A DNA stretch of 64,000 nt from Elmis aenea (taxonomy: Eukaryota; Arthropoda; Insecta; Coleoptera; Elmidae), in the NCBI GenBank assembly GCA_947652605.1, contig OX393579.1, positions 50,660,970 through 50,724,969 of the forward strand. Direction: 5' to 3'. The notes under the pieces were generated by a model. It was not told the origin of the DNA. It did no database searches and was given only the letters and a program-made list of their open reading frames with translations. This document shows, piece by piece, positions 1-11,065 of the stretch. How positions within the stretch are numbered: position 1 is the stretch's first letter; every line of letters begins with the position of its first letter. The position numbers and the translations under genes were made by a program.

Positions 1-819
1 GCTCATTTATAATCCGAAGAGAAATTGGAGATATCTCAAACGGTATCCGAGAAAATTCGGAAAAACCGGAAAATACGATTTTTGAAAATCGTCTATAACT
101 CCTTCGGAGTTTGAAATATTTCAAATGTGTTAAAACATTTTTCAAGCAACTTTTTAAGCCGAATCGGATGGTGGTCACAAATTTTTCCTAGATCGATTCG
201 TTTTTGTTTTCTGGCAATCAACTTTGTTTTTTCTTATGGGCGCAATTTTTGCTATTTACATAATCAAATGGCATTTATTTTTCTGAATTCATTGACCATG
301 TGTGTTACTTTTTCTTTCATTGTGATATTTGAAAAAATACGTTTTAAACAATAACCCTTATAAATCAGGTAGGCCGGTCATTGTAGTTTATGTTGTTTCC
401 ATGACAGCCGATCAACAAACTAAAAGTTTTGAAGGCCTGTTAGTCGTAAAAATGAACTTTAATAACGAAGAAAAACGCGATATGCTGCCCATAAGAAAAA
501 ACAAAGTGGGTTGTCTAAAACAAAAGCGAATCGACCTAGGAAAAATTTGTGACCACTATCCGATTCGGCTTAAAAAGTTGCTTGAGCAATGTTTTAACAC
601 ATTTGAAATATTTCAAACTGCGAAGGAGTTATAAACGATTTTTAACAATGGACTTTCCAGTTTTTCCTAATTTTCTCGGATACCGTTTGAGATATTTCCA
701 ATTTCTCTTTGGATTATCAATAAGCATCGAATTTAGAAACTTTGCCGAATGTAAACCTATACTCTAGCTATTATAATAAGAGAGATCCCCATGCTTAAAC
801 TAGAATTTCAAACACCCTG
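1..819. mobile_element. Foldback element, CAGGGTG family A (left end outside window)
   Basis: The first ~350 bases are the inverted complement of roughly 490-819: the segment around 45-130 pairs with 590-690, and 165-250 pairs with 480-560. The right terminus is CACCCTG at 813-819 followed by TATA. A second, complete copy lies at 49635-51134. The central part keeps a transposase start: an ATG at 452 opens MNFNNEEKRDML, after which the frame runs into the right arm. It is a non-autonomous deletion derivative. The left terminus is cut off by the window edge. Confidence 0.85.
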
Positions 820-1660
820 TATAAGTTTGGATTTTTTCCATTGATTTTGGGGAAAAAACTGTTTTAAAATCCAATTTAAAATCAGTAAAGCTACGTTTAT
901 TTGAACGATAAACTAGCTTTTATATCTAAATTATGAAAATTGTTTAACTCATTGTAAGCTAATTTGAAAGTTTATCGAAAATTTACCCTTGCTTTGAGCC
1001 ATTTTGAGAAAGAATTTTTAGAAAAAATTTACGGATACGTCAATCTGCCCCAAATAATTTACAGGTCGATGAGCATAGTTGATTAAAACCTGTCTAAAAC
1101 AATTGTTAGCTAGATACTGTACAAAATTCGACATAACAGATGTTATCTGCTGTAAAACAAGTGAATCGCGAAATGTAAATTATCATTTAAACTAGCAAGA
1201 CGGATGTACTTTTCTTTTCCCTTGTATTAACCGCTTCGCTGGCCACCGTTTCAAACAACTTCGATCGTATCATCGTTGCAAAAAAAAAACTTAGAGGTTT
1301 GCGTTTGTCAAATGTTTTGCTCGCCGAATTGTTTGTTTTAGTTTCGGTTCGGCCCGGGGCGTATTTATGTTTATCCTAGCGTAAAAACAGGAAATATAAA
1401 TAAAATGTAATTGAAATAATTATGCAAACTACTCTCGCGTTCGTTTGGTTAACGGCAGTTTATCTATTCGCGCATAGGGCCGTCGATCGGAACTCCGCGC
1501 TTGATATCGCACTTGGCCTTGGCATTTTTCAAGTTCAAGTGCAGGTTCCCATCTCGGTGGCTACACGGCATTGCCAAGGACGGTGTAAATTAATGTAGTT
1601 TTAGCTATCATGCTCTCTTGTGGTTATTTTGAGAGAACGGGTTTATACCGTATACAGGGT
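820..1660. other. Non-repetitive AT-rich sequence with a GC-richer block
   Basis: No coding region or repeat structure is evident. About 1195-1600 is richer in GC and CpG than its surroundings, with words such as TCGATCG and GGCCCGGGGCG. It could be a regulatory island, but nothing here proves that. Confidence 0.35.
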
Positions 1661-1664
1661 GTCC

Positions 1665-1690
1665 CAATGAATGGACGACTATCATTGGTG
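1665..1690 (+). mobile_element. Solo left terminus of a CAGGGTG element
   Basis: TATA followed by CAGGGTGTCCCAATG matches the termini of the foldback families in this window. No partner right terminus or inverted arm was found nearby, so it is a fragment or a diverged element. Confidence 0.5.
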
Positions 1691-1759
1691 TTATTAGTAC
1701 TACGAAGTTCGTTGACTGGGGAAACCTCTCCAGCTTTAAAAGCTCAATAATACGACGCC

Positions 1760-2060
1760 TATGTTACATATCTGTCATAACTTGTGTAGATTATATATCT
1801 AAAATCGCTTCTATAGCGTGCCTCGGCACTGTCCGATCTCCAGACTGTTCCTCCACACCTTCCTATACTGCAACTGATGCTTTTGCAGATCGCTCATAGC
1901 TTTCTGAATACCCTCGTTCAACGTCTTCCCGAATCTGCCTCATTTTCCTCTTTTTTGTTATTTCTTTACTCCACCATATTTTCCTTGGCCTTCTGATGCC
2001 TCTTCTTTCTTGTCCTATTCATTGTCGAATCTCTTTTTCATCCTTCCCATCATCTCGAAT
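1760..2060 (-). pseudogene. Non-LTR retrotransposon ORF2 C-terminal fragment
   Basis: Read on the minus strand, the segment gives RRGIRRPRKIWWSKE followed by a basic, charged stretch. This is the R-G-R-P-+-+-x-W pattern at the C-terminus of insect non-LTR ORF2 proteins. Several frameshifts and stops break it. The RT catalytic domain is absent, so it is a 5'-truncated copy. The clade cannot be fixed from this piece. Confidence 0.5.
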
Positions 2061-2584
2061 TTTTACACCCAGTAGCCATTGCATTTAGATATTTTCTCTT
2101 TCTTAGTATATTACTATTTTGTTCTTGAAAATTATTTATAAGCTGTTAGCACGCAAAGTAAGCAAAAGGTTTATTGTCCCAAATTTATATTTTTCCAATT
2201 TGGTTTTGCACTTATTTTATTGTGAAAATGGCTTATTATTTTATTCATAAAAAATAAAACTTGATAAAGTGGCTTTTTAAATAAGAAAGTATTGGCCAAC
2301 TTAAAAAATGCAGCGCCGTAAAATCTCAATTAAGCAGACTAATTGGAAAAGACAGTGGCCGTAAAATGCAAATATTTGTAAAACAATATAAAAACGTTTA
2401 AATAAAAAACACTTAAATTTTTTAAAGGATCTTTTATAGAAATGCAAGAATCTCGTTTCTTTGTCCATCTTGAAGATTGCTTACTGATAGCAGTGTTGAA
2501 ACTGTGTAGTATTTTAAGTCAATTATATATTTTGAAGCACAATACAAACCGTTTCTACTCTAAGAACAAATGTAGTTCTCAAGA

Positions 2585-3740
2585 CTGCATTTTTTCCTAA
2601 TTTCTACGGCAATCTACTGCCTCTCCGTCCCCAGTTTCTTTCTATCGTAACGTGTGTCCTCCTGTAAACCTCTATTTCTCATTGTATTTTCTCTATTACT
2701 CTCCATTTGTTCTTGGTCGTCATGTCTTCCTCTTCTCGGTCGGAATTCATTCTAAAAATTTTCTAGGCCGCCTTTCAACCATCCTATTAGTGTGTCCAAA
2801 CCATGTTAGCTGTTTCGTTTCTACTAAATCTGCCATAGTTATATTGATATTCATGGTTTCTCTTATGGTCGCATTCCTAACTCGGTCCAATCTTGATATT
2901 CCACAGCTTCTCCATAAGCAGCATTTCAGTAGCTAAAAATTTTATTTTATTTTTATTATTTAAATCCCACACTTCTGCGCCATATATTGTTACAGGTTGT
3001 ACAATACTTTTGTACATCCTTTTCTTTGTTCGTTTCTAATATACTCCCCCCAAAGTATTAAATTCAGCTATTTTATTACATTCCTGTCCCTATTTATACG
3101 ATTTTTGATTTCCTTATCGCTATTTCCTACGTAAAAATGACTCCTAAACATTTGCATTTTTCCACTTCTTTTATGTATTCAGTTTCTAAATGTAAGTTTT
3201 TTACTTCTTTATTTCCCATTATCAAATAATCGGATTTGCTCTTGTTCATTATTAATCCCTCCCGATCGTACTCTTCCTTTAATTTCCTTACCATCTTGAT
3301 CGGCGGAGAAGTATAAACTGAAACGTGTGTCATCTCCCACACAGTCTCATACATTTCCTTGTCGACCCTGAAAGGGCTCTGTCAAGATATATTTTAAAAA
3401 CCGTAGAGGACAGACAATATTCTGGTCTGAGACCTTTTCTTATATTAAAAGTTTCAGTGAAAGTTTTCCTATGCTTTATTTTTGCAAAGTTTTCTTTATA
3501 CAATAAGTGTAGTTTCTATACCCAGTTGTTGCATCTCCTTCCACATTCTGGAAGTTGGTACGCTGTCGTATGCCTACTCAAGATCTGTTAGGACTATGTG
3601 AGTTTTGCTGGACCTTTGGACTCTGTTCCAGTGCAATCTTTAACGTGAACAAATGATAAGTTGTAAATCTGCCCGATCGAAATGCAGCTTTTACTTCTGC
3701 TTGTTTTGTTTCAATTTCTTCTTTCATAAAAGTTGTTAAA
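2585..3740 (-). pseudogene. Non-LTR retrotransposon reverse transcriptase fragment
   Basis: Minus-strand translation from about 3740 down gives AAFRSGRFTTYHLFTLK, matching the RT finger motif (FR-GRST-DHIF-L-). Next comes a broken LTDLE-AYDSVP, matching the conserved DLEKAYDSVP with the first catalytic Asp region. At 3354-3127 an open frame reads LKEEYDREGLIMNKSKSDY, then EKCKCLGVIF, the late-palm LGVIF motif. The tail to about 2590 is further degraded. Frameshifts and stops run throughout. The motif order shows one 5'-truncated, inactive LINE copy; an RTE-like clade is my best guess. Confidence 0.75.
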
Positions 3741-5550
3741 AAGCCAATTTAAAGGTATTTTCAATCACGATCCCACCTGTCGCCCTCACCCCTTTGTACC
3801 CGCCACTGGATTTATGCAACCCATTACGTATGCTAAGAGCAAGTTTCTGGATGTTTTTGCTAGTTTTGATGAACCGGGATTATCGACGGTGCTGAAGTAT
3901 TTTATTGGTACAATAAGGCTCCAATTTGGGACACTCTCGGAAAACCGGGAGATCTGGCAACCCTATTCATAACACTTTTTGCGTATAACAGAAACCAGTC
4001 AAACTCGAAGGACCATAAATTAAATTCAAGATAATAAAGGGAAAGATTGGGTTCACTTACCCATGAGGTGCACACACAGACACATGGGCAAAGCGCTGTG
4101 GTTTGTTCTTGCCCGAAGAAGGCCTTTATGGCGGGCATGCGCGACGGCCATGAAACCAACCAAAAAAGCGCGACAAAAATGCTAGATTTAAAAATAAAAC
4201 AAAACGCACATTTAGCCCAACGAACGATACCTAACAACGGTGATAAAAGAAATAGATTGGGTCACCGTGTATATATTTATAACATGCAGTTGGACGTGGC
4301 AAATATGATGCGCTTAAAAAGCAGGTTGTATTTATCTCATTATTGCGTACTATAATCATTAGCATATCATTAGTGCTGGGATGGGCAATTACTGGTGTAA
4401 TAGAATACATATAGTAAACTAACCACAAGGGCCTGGTGGGTCTTTGGCACGAAGGCTGCAATTAATACTGAAACACGATGCGACCCCAGGATTTATGCAA
4501 AATCTAAAACCATCTCCGATCGCCGCACGGTCGGCTGGGCTATAGATCAGATTGCATTTCACTTTTGGATTCGGAAAAAATCACCCACCTAGACTTTATA
4601 AATTCAAAATAAATCAGGATTAGTTATGACTTATGAGTCAGTTTGAAATATTTATTAAAACCCGTTTGCACAAATCTAATTAGCGATTCTCCAACTTGAA
4701 CCATTTCCACGGTATGCATGCGTACTTTTTCGGAAAATTGTTGTAAAATTTTGCACGAACGTATTGAAATATAAATAAAGATTGAACATATTTTTTTAAT
4801 AACTGTTATTTATGTGTAAGTTAATGCTGGAGGAGACGCCATTATCATTGTAGCCTGGTTATAAACTCCGATTTTAGTAGTACTTAACTAGATTACGCTG
4901 CTCGGTAAGTTATTCAATATAATGCGAATTAATTATTATATTTTATAACCAACATTAAACAGTAGGCTGTGTTACGTGTATTACGTGGGACATTTCACGA
5001 TTACACGAAATATCTATGGGGCGTCTAAATTATTAGCAAACAACAGTTGCATTACAATTCATCGAGTAAACCAAAAAATTTTAAAGAAATTTACTGTAAA
5101 TTAACATTAAATGTTAACAGGTTTGTTCTAGAAAAGCTATGTACGATCCAATATACCGCCAGGATTCTGCGCAGTATCGATATTGCGTTCCAGCACAGTA
5201 TCTGATAGTTCACTGGACGGTTAGTCGGCTGTTCCAACTGTTATAAAATTAATACATGAACTAGTTAGTGAACGGTCAAAACAGTACCTGAATGAAGGCA
5301 TGTACTAGCGCTTGGATTTTTACACGCATGCGCTGTTCATAACCAACGTGAATTTTGGTAGCTATGTATCGCCCTCCCAATCCCATTTAGTACTGGATTC
5401 TTAAGATGTTTACCCTTGCGATGCGCTCATTTCTATGAACCCAATAGACACAAATGTCATTTACAGTTGCGCCACTCGTAAAAGCAGTCCAACAATGGCT
5501 AATACTGGCCAATACATTTATTAGTACATAGTTCACGCATGCGAATGTCG
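3741..5550. other. Sequence without recognised gene
   Basis: No ORF here resembles a known protein. 4040-4560 is GC-richer, with GGCGGGCATGCGCGACGGCC-like words, and could be a regulatory island. A CGCCACTGG word near 3800 recalls transposon ends, but no element could be delimited. Confidence 0.3.
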
Positions 5551-5709
5551 AATTTGCGTTTTCGACCAATTACAAACTCAGATTTTTTAGAAATGACCAA
5601 TCAACATAATCATACACTGATAATTTCTTTTTCGCAATTAACAGATTTTCATGAGTTTATTGGTCGTTTCTAAGAAATCTTAGTTGGTGATTGGTCGAAA
5701 ACATAAATT
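5551..5709. repeat. 159-bp hairpin (MITE-like inverted repeat)
   Basis: The left arm 5551-5605 and right arm 5657-5709 are inverted complements with few mismatches; the core is TTTTCGACCAATYAC and TTAGAAAYGACCAAT. The central loop is about 50 bp. No coding capacity. Boundaries and target duplication are uncertain. Confidence 0.65.
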
Positions 5710-5892
5710 TGGAGAGGGAATTGAATATTTTGGTCTTGATAATTTTTTGATGAATTTCGGCGACCAGTAGCGTTACTTTAATATGGATTAAACCGGACCC
5801 CTGACGCACCACTCTGACAGTATTTGTAAAATTTGACATAACATACATTAAATTTGACAAGTAGGATAGGTTGAAGGAAATTTTCTGACAAA

Positions 5893-6063
5893 ATATAACT
5901 CGTGCATTGCAAATAATCTATAATTTTTGACAAATCTTCACTCATGCAAGTTGAATCAGAAAAATCACTCGTGCACTTCGTGTACTCGTGTTTTTTACAG
6001 CTCAACTTGCATTCGGGCACATTTATCAAAAATTATCGATAATTTCAATGCACTTGTTATATT
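5893..6063. repeat. 171-bp long hairpin (MITE-like)
   Basis: The arms 5893-5960 and 5998-6063 are inverted complements: ATATAACTCGTGCATTG outside, a TAATTTTTGACAAAT block next, then ATGCAAGTTGA. Only a short loop separates them. This is the form of a small non-autonomous inverted-repeat transposon; superfamily not assigned. Confidence 0.65.
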
Positions 6064-7150
6064 ACTGCTGATAAATAATTAATGAAATTTTAATAGTTAC
6101 CCAATTTAACGGAAAAACACATTATATTAACTGGAAAATATGGTAAACGTTTTCTAAAGTTATTTTTGTTTGTACATCAAATTTTGTTGCGCAACAAACG
6201 ATTGTTGAATAAACAATTTAAGCCTTATTTAAATGACAGTTACTGATTCGTAGTAGAAATGTATCTAGACATTTAATTGCGCCCAATAGACGTAATAATT
6301 GAGTTAAAAACTTTCGCCTTTAATCCGATACAACGACGGTTTATCTATAACCTCATTTTTGTAAATACTACAAAAATTCTAATGCCATACAATAAATTTT
6401 AGTATTAAAATTACTTACATAAATTTAACATTATTGTATCGTTAAAACTACGTTTTAAAGAGTGACACGTCAAAAAGTTTTTTGTTTGCATTGAAAACTA
6501 TTTCTTTTGCTTGTTTCAATGGAAAGGAGTTTCACAGATTTTATTTAATCTGCAAAATTATTCAAATAAGTTAAACCAAAAAGTATCTTCAGGTTAAGTA
6601 ATGGATTTACTCGACAGAGATTGTATAAGATTTTTAATACTAATCACGCAACATAAGGCAGACGCTATAAAAACAGTCATTACTTTGTATAGTTTTGTAA
6701 GTGTAATGTAGCGCTAGTTTTGCAAATTAATGCCAAATAATGGTTATTCTATTAACCACGACAGATGATGACTGCGCGCCTGCTTCTACCTGAGTTTTTC
6801 AAACAAATACTTAAAATTCTTATCAAAATGTCAAATATTTCATATTGTAATTATTAAAGAGGTACACGGCTGCGATCGTGGTTATTGTACAAGTTTTTTA
6901 TACATAAAATTTTCAGGTAATTGTTGATTGGTGCCGCACCTACGATTTTAAAATTTTAAGTATTTTGTATTATCGCCAGATTATTCAAATCGCGTTACTT
7001 TCAATAAAATGAGTTGCTTCTTGATTATTGCGTCGTATTAATATTTTATGTGTTGTTTCGGTGAGATTAAAGGTGGTTTAGTAATTTGATAAGTAGTAAA
7101 ATGAAATCAAGACCTAGTGGATATTTAATTTATACAAAGGGTGTTCCAGA
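6064..7150. other. AT-rich sequence, nothing recognised
   Basis: No coding region, tandem array or long inverted repeat was noticed. Confidence 0.4.
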
Positions 7151-7200
7151 ATACTTTACGGCAGGGGTCGGGGAACTTTTTTACCTATTACCCCAAAATA

Positions 7201-8347
7201 CAGGGTGTCCCCATTATACACCGCCACAAAGTAGGTCCATATTCCTGAGTGAAAATGATGACCATTTGTCAAATATTTTGTTATCCGAAAATGCTTCCTT
7301 CCAAAGTTAAAGACCTCCAAAGTTGCAAGAAAAAAAAAATCAAAAAATCGATTACGTCCTAGCCGTTTAAGCTAGAGCTATTAAACTTGGCCGAAATGTG
7401 TAGGTGTTTCCCATTGACTTTGTGGGATAATTAGAAAGAAAACACGTAATTGAAAGTATGATTTATAGTCAGGTCATCCGCTTACCATCTTCAGATTTTT
7501 TTTCTCTGGAATAAAATTGAAAATGTCATTCGTCCATAAGAAAGTACAACTTAAGAGGAAAAAATTCGTCCCTCTTTGTTTTTTGCTGTAAACGTAGCCG
7601 TTTTCGAGAAAATTAGCGCTAAAGATGCATCGACAAACTCTGTTTATACACCTCAAATATTTTTTTTACTAAACTTAGTTGGCTAATGTCATACTTGACT
7701 TAAGGCTTGTTCATAATAAACTAAGTGAATGTCGGCTAATTCGTTTAGAGTATGGGTCAATCTAAACAGATGAATCTTCCTTAGGTGTAAGCACATTTTG
7801 CTGTGGTTACCATTGTTGCTATTGAGATTATGATTGTTATTAACAAAGGTAACCAAAGTAAAATTTGTTTACACCTAAGGAAGATTCATCTGTTTAGATT
7901 GACCCATACAAGTTTGTCTGACATTTTTAAAAAAAGGTTAGGTTATGAACAAGCCTTAAGTCAAGCATGACATTAGCCAACTAAGTTTAGTAAAAAAAAA
8001 TATTTGAGGTGTATAAACAGATTTGTCGATGCATCTTTAGCGCTAATTTTCTCGAAAACGGCTACGTTTACAGCAAAAAACAAAGAGGGACGAATTTTTT
8101 CCTCTTAAGTAGTACTTTCTTATGGACGAATGATATTTTCAATTTTATTCCAGAAAAAAAATATCTGAAGATGGTAAGCGGATGACCTGACTATAAATCA
8201 TACTTCCAATTACTTGTTTTCCTTCTAAGTATCATACAAAGTCAATGGGAAACACCTACATATTTCGGCCAAGTTTGATAGCTCTAGCTTAAACGGCTAG
8301 GACGTAATCGTTTTTTTTTTATTTTTTTTTCTTGCAACTTTGGAGGT
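7201..8347. mobile_element. CAGGGTG foldback element, family C (right end lost)
   Basis: Starts CAGGGTGTCCCCATTATAC after TA. The long left arm (7201-~7740) is complementary to the right arm (~7910-8347), for example the segment around GCGCTAATTTTCTCGAAAACG. The complete copy at 37896-38830 shows that the last ~130 bp of the right arm are missing here. The loop carries a separate 154-bp insertion at 7753-7906. Confidence 0.88.
7753..7906. mobile_element. 154-bp hairpin MITE nested in family C
   Basis: The terminal inverted repeats TGGGTCAATCTAAACAG are ~38 bp long and essentially perfect, with TA on both sides (7751-7752, 7907-7908). The sister foldback copy lacks this segment and reads TAGAGTATACAAG at 38271 onward, so this is a demonstrable insertion. 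TA flanks fit a Tc1/mariner-type target. Confidence 0.85.
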
Positions 8348-8589
8348 CATGTAAAAGGAAGAAAATCATTGATTATTTAAATTCAAAGTATTTATTGAAT
8401 TTATTTATACGGAGAATATAATTATAAATAAGTATAAAAAGAATAAGATAAATGCGATAAAATAAATTAATATCCTCATTATGGAACAAAAGGATTTCTT
8501 TTTTATATAATTTTATTTACCTCATTACCCCAAGAATTTCACCCCACTTGGGATAATTTACCCCGGTTCACCGACCTCTGCTTTACGGG

Positions 8590-8925
8590 CTTGATCACTG
8601 CATTTATTGTTAAAAATAATCTTTTGTTTTTTTTTTTTAAATTAACACAATGACATTAAAATGTTTTAAAATTTTGATGTAAAGAGCCTTTAAAATCTCA
8701 CCAAATTGACAGCATAACGTTTCTTTCTTTGGTGAACATCTGCTTTTAAATGCTTTGAGTTCATCACGCTTGGTCCACGATCTTTTTCGTTCGACGTTGT
8801 TGTAGATAATCCATTTTTTATCTCCTTTTAACATACGTTTAAAAACTGGATCATTTTCTTCTCGTTTCGAAAAAAATCGTAGTTGTTAATACGCTTAGTG
8901 AGATGAATTTCTTTGAGTTCATGTG
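8590..8925. other. Short unassigned stretch
   Basis: AT-rich; no recognisable coding or repeat signal. Confidence 0.3.
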
Positions 8926-9425
8926 GTCTTCCCCCTGTCCCTACATAATAAACTTTTGCTACACAAGCAAATTTTAAAACCTGTATGGACATATGGGATA
9001 CAGCTATGGGGATGCACCAAACAGAGTAATACTCAGATCATCCAGAGATTCCAGAACAAAGCATTAACATCGCTGATGCACCCTGGTACTGCAGAAACAG
9101 TGACATACATCGGGACCTCAACATGGACACTGTAACCGACACAATTAAGAAGTTTGCCAAGGGCCACAAAGAAAGGCTCCATCACCATGTAAACGTCGAG
9201 GCGATCCAGCTCCTGGACACTACAGGATTACTAAGAAGACTTAAAAGAGTTAAAACTTTTGGGTTAGTTTAAGTAAAAGTTTAAAAGCAGAGACTGTGCG
9301 GTAGTGTGCACGTTAATAATTAGTGTACTTATATATTAGCAAACTAAGGACTACTACTGGGTAAACCTTAGACTAAGTTTAAACTTTATTAATTTAGGCT
9401 ATAATTAAACTGCTTATTGGTGTCA
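8926..9425 (+). pseudogene. Jockey-type LINE, 3' tail with ORF2 C-terminus
   Basis: The frame from ~8926 reads LSLHNKLLLHKQILKPVWTY, then GIQLWGC and NTQIIQRFQNKAL. This is the typical post-palm region of Jockey-clade ORF2 (Y-I-L-P-W-YG-LWG, then IQ+-QNK-LR). A frameshift near 9080 moves the reading to WYCRNSDIHRDLNMDTV, continuing to HHHVNVEAIQLLDTTGLLRR and a TAA at 9270-9272. The ~150 bp that follow are probably 3' UTR. The RT domain is absent, so it is a 5'-truncated dead copy. Confidence 0.85.
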
Positions 9426-9735
9426 GATTGCAGGTCATAAACTCTACAAGGGTTATTAAAAAAGAAAAAAGTTGTCTCCAAATATCGAGCTTACTAACGT
9501 ATTCAAGTTGTTCCAAATGGTTTTCAACACTCGATTTCGTGAAGTTAAGATTCTCAGCAACTCCCGTGTCGTTAAACGCTGATTGGATACGATCATTGGC
9601 TTTATTTTGCCGTCATCAAGTTCGACTGGCCTTCCGGAGCATGGTCAAACTTTAACATCAAAATATCCAGACCGAAAATTAGCAAACTAATTCTGACACT
9701 GTCGTACTTTTAAAACATCTACACCATGCACAGCG
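9426..9735. other. Unassigned stretch
   Basis: No recognisable gene or repeat. A (CTT)n-rich microsatellite begins at about 9757. Confidence 0.3.
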
Positions 9736-9739
9736 TTTT

Positions 9740-9957
9740 TCCCTTTTCGAAAGTAATCTTCTTCTTCTTCTTAATCTTCTTCTTCTTAATCGGTTCCTCT
9801 TGTACCTTTCGCTGTCGACGTATGCTCTTCTATTTCTGTATTATGTTTCTCCACTCCTCCCTTTCGTCAGTTAATTGTGGCACATCTCTCCAGCTGACTC
9901 GTTTTTCTTCTAGTCTCTGCCTCACTTCTTTTTCCCATTTTGTTCTTATCTTCCCCT
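9740..9957 (-). pseudogene. LINE ORF2 C-terminus, part distal to hAT insertion
   Basis: The minus strand reads KWEKEVRQRLEEKRVSWRDV, then PQLTDEREEWRNIIQK and a stop. This is the usual end of RTE-like insect ORF2 proteins. The upstream part of the same ORF lies at 12918-13010, beyond the hAT element. A 1-2 base frameshift separates the two halves. Confidence 0.7.
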
Positions 9958-11065
9958 ATTTCTTCCAGGGATGGAAAACGTAACGTAACGATACCCGATA
10001 ACGTTATAATAACGATTCAACTATAATTTTTTATACAATAACGTAACGATATTTTTATAACGTTATATAACGTTATAATAACCGATAACGTTTCATTATA
10101 AGTTATTTTGTATCGTTATTCTCTATAATTTAAATTTTTATATAGCGATCTTTTTATTTTCAGAAGATATAATATTTTGTTTGTATTTTAGAAATGAAAA
10201 TGAAAATAAAATATCTCAACCTCAACGTAATTTTGTAGGCTTTTTTTTTTAAATTTACATTTACAGATCCCAAAAATAATTTCAGAGTTACAAATAAAAA
10301 TTATTTTTATACAGCAAGTTTCTTAAATAATGCGAAAAAATTCGGGAGGTGATACTTAATCGCAAATTAAGAGGGGTCTTTCATATTTTTTTCTTCTTTA
10401 GGGTCTCCTTTAGGAGTTACACCCCCCTAAAGGGGATCGGTTAAATTGGGTTTTTATTTTATTTCCCAAATTTGGATAAATGTGGGAGATTTATACTTAT
10501 AAAAAGGTTTCCCATAGTAATATTTTGAATCATCTCCCACCTTCACAGGGGGCTGAAAAGTGCGACCCCTGTTGGTTTTTTTTATCAGGACTTTTTGGTG
10601 GGTTGAAATCTAGCAATTTGAAATTTTCTTTAAAAACTTGATTTATTTAGAAGTTTTTTTATTCTTTAACTGTTAACTCGTTAAACCTACAGTTTTTAAG
10701 TAAAAAATTATATGAATGAACATGAACCATCAAATATTCCAATATAAAACGATATTGGATAGAAGTGACGGGTGTAATTCATTTTGACGTTTACGCGGCG
10801 ACAACGCTAAAACGCCCGTCAATTCTACCCAATATGAACATAAACATCATATTCACTCATTTAATTTTTTACTCAAAACTGTAAGATTTACGAGAAAAAC
10901 TAAAGAATAAAAAAAGGTTCACCAAAATCAAACTAACAAAATTTTTTTTTTGCAAAATTTCAACTCATCAAAAAGTTCTGATTAAAAAACCAACAGGGGT
11001 CGCACTTATCAGCCCCCTATGAAGGTGGAAGATGATTGAAAATAATACTATGGGAAACCTTTTAA

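Larger units (their letters stand above)
7162..8580. mobile_element. Non-autonomous hAT element
   Basis: The left terminus CAGGGGTCGGGGAAC and right terminus (reverse complement) CAGAGGTCGGTGAACC are hAT-type. The flanking 8-bp target duplication CTTTACGG (7154-7161 and 8581-8588) is perfect. Only about 39 bp of hAT sequence remain on the left and about 230 bp on the right, because a CAGGGTG foldback element occupies 7201-~8347. No transposase sequence survives. Confidence 0.88.
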
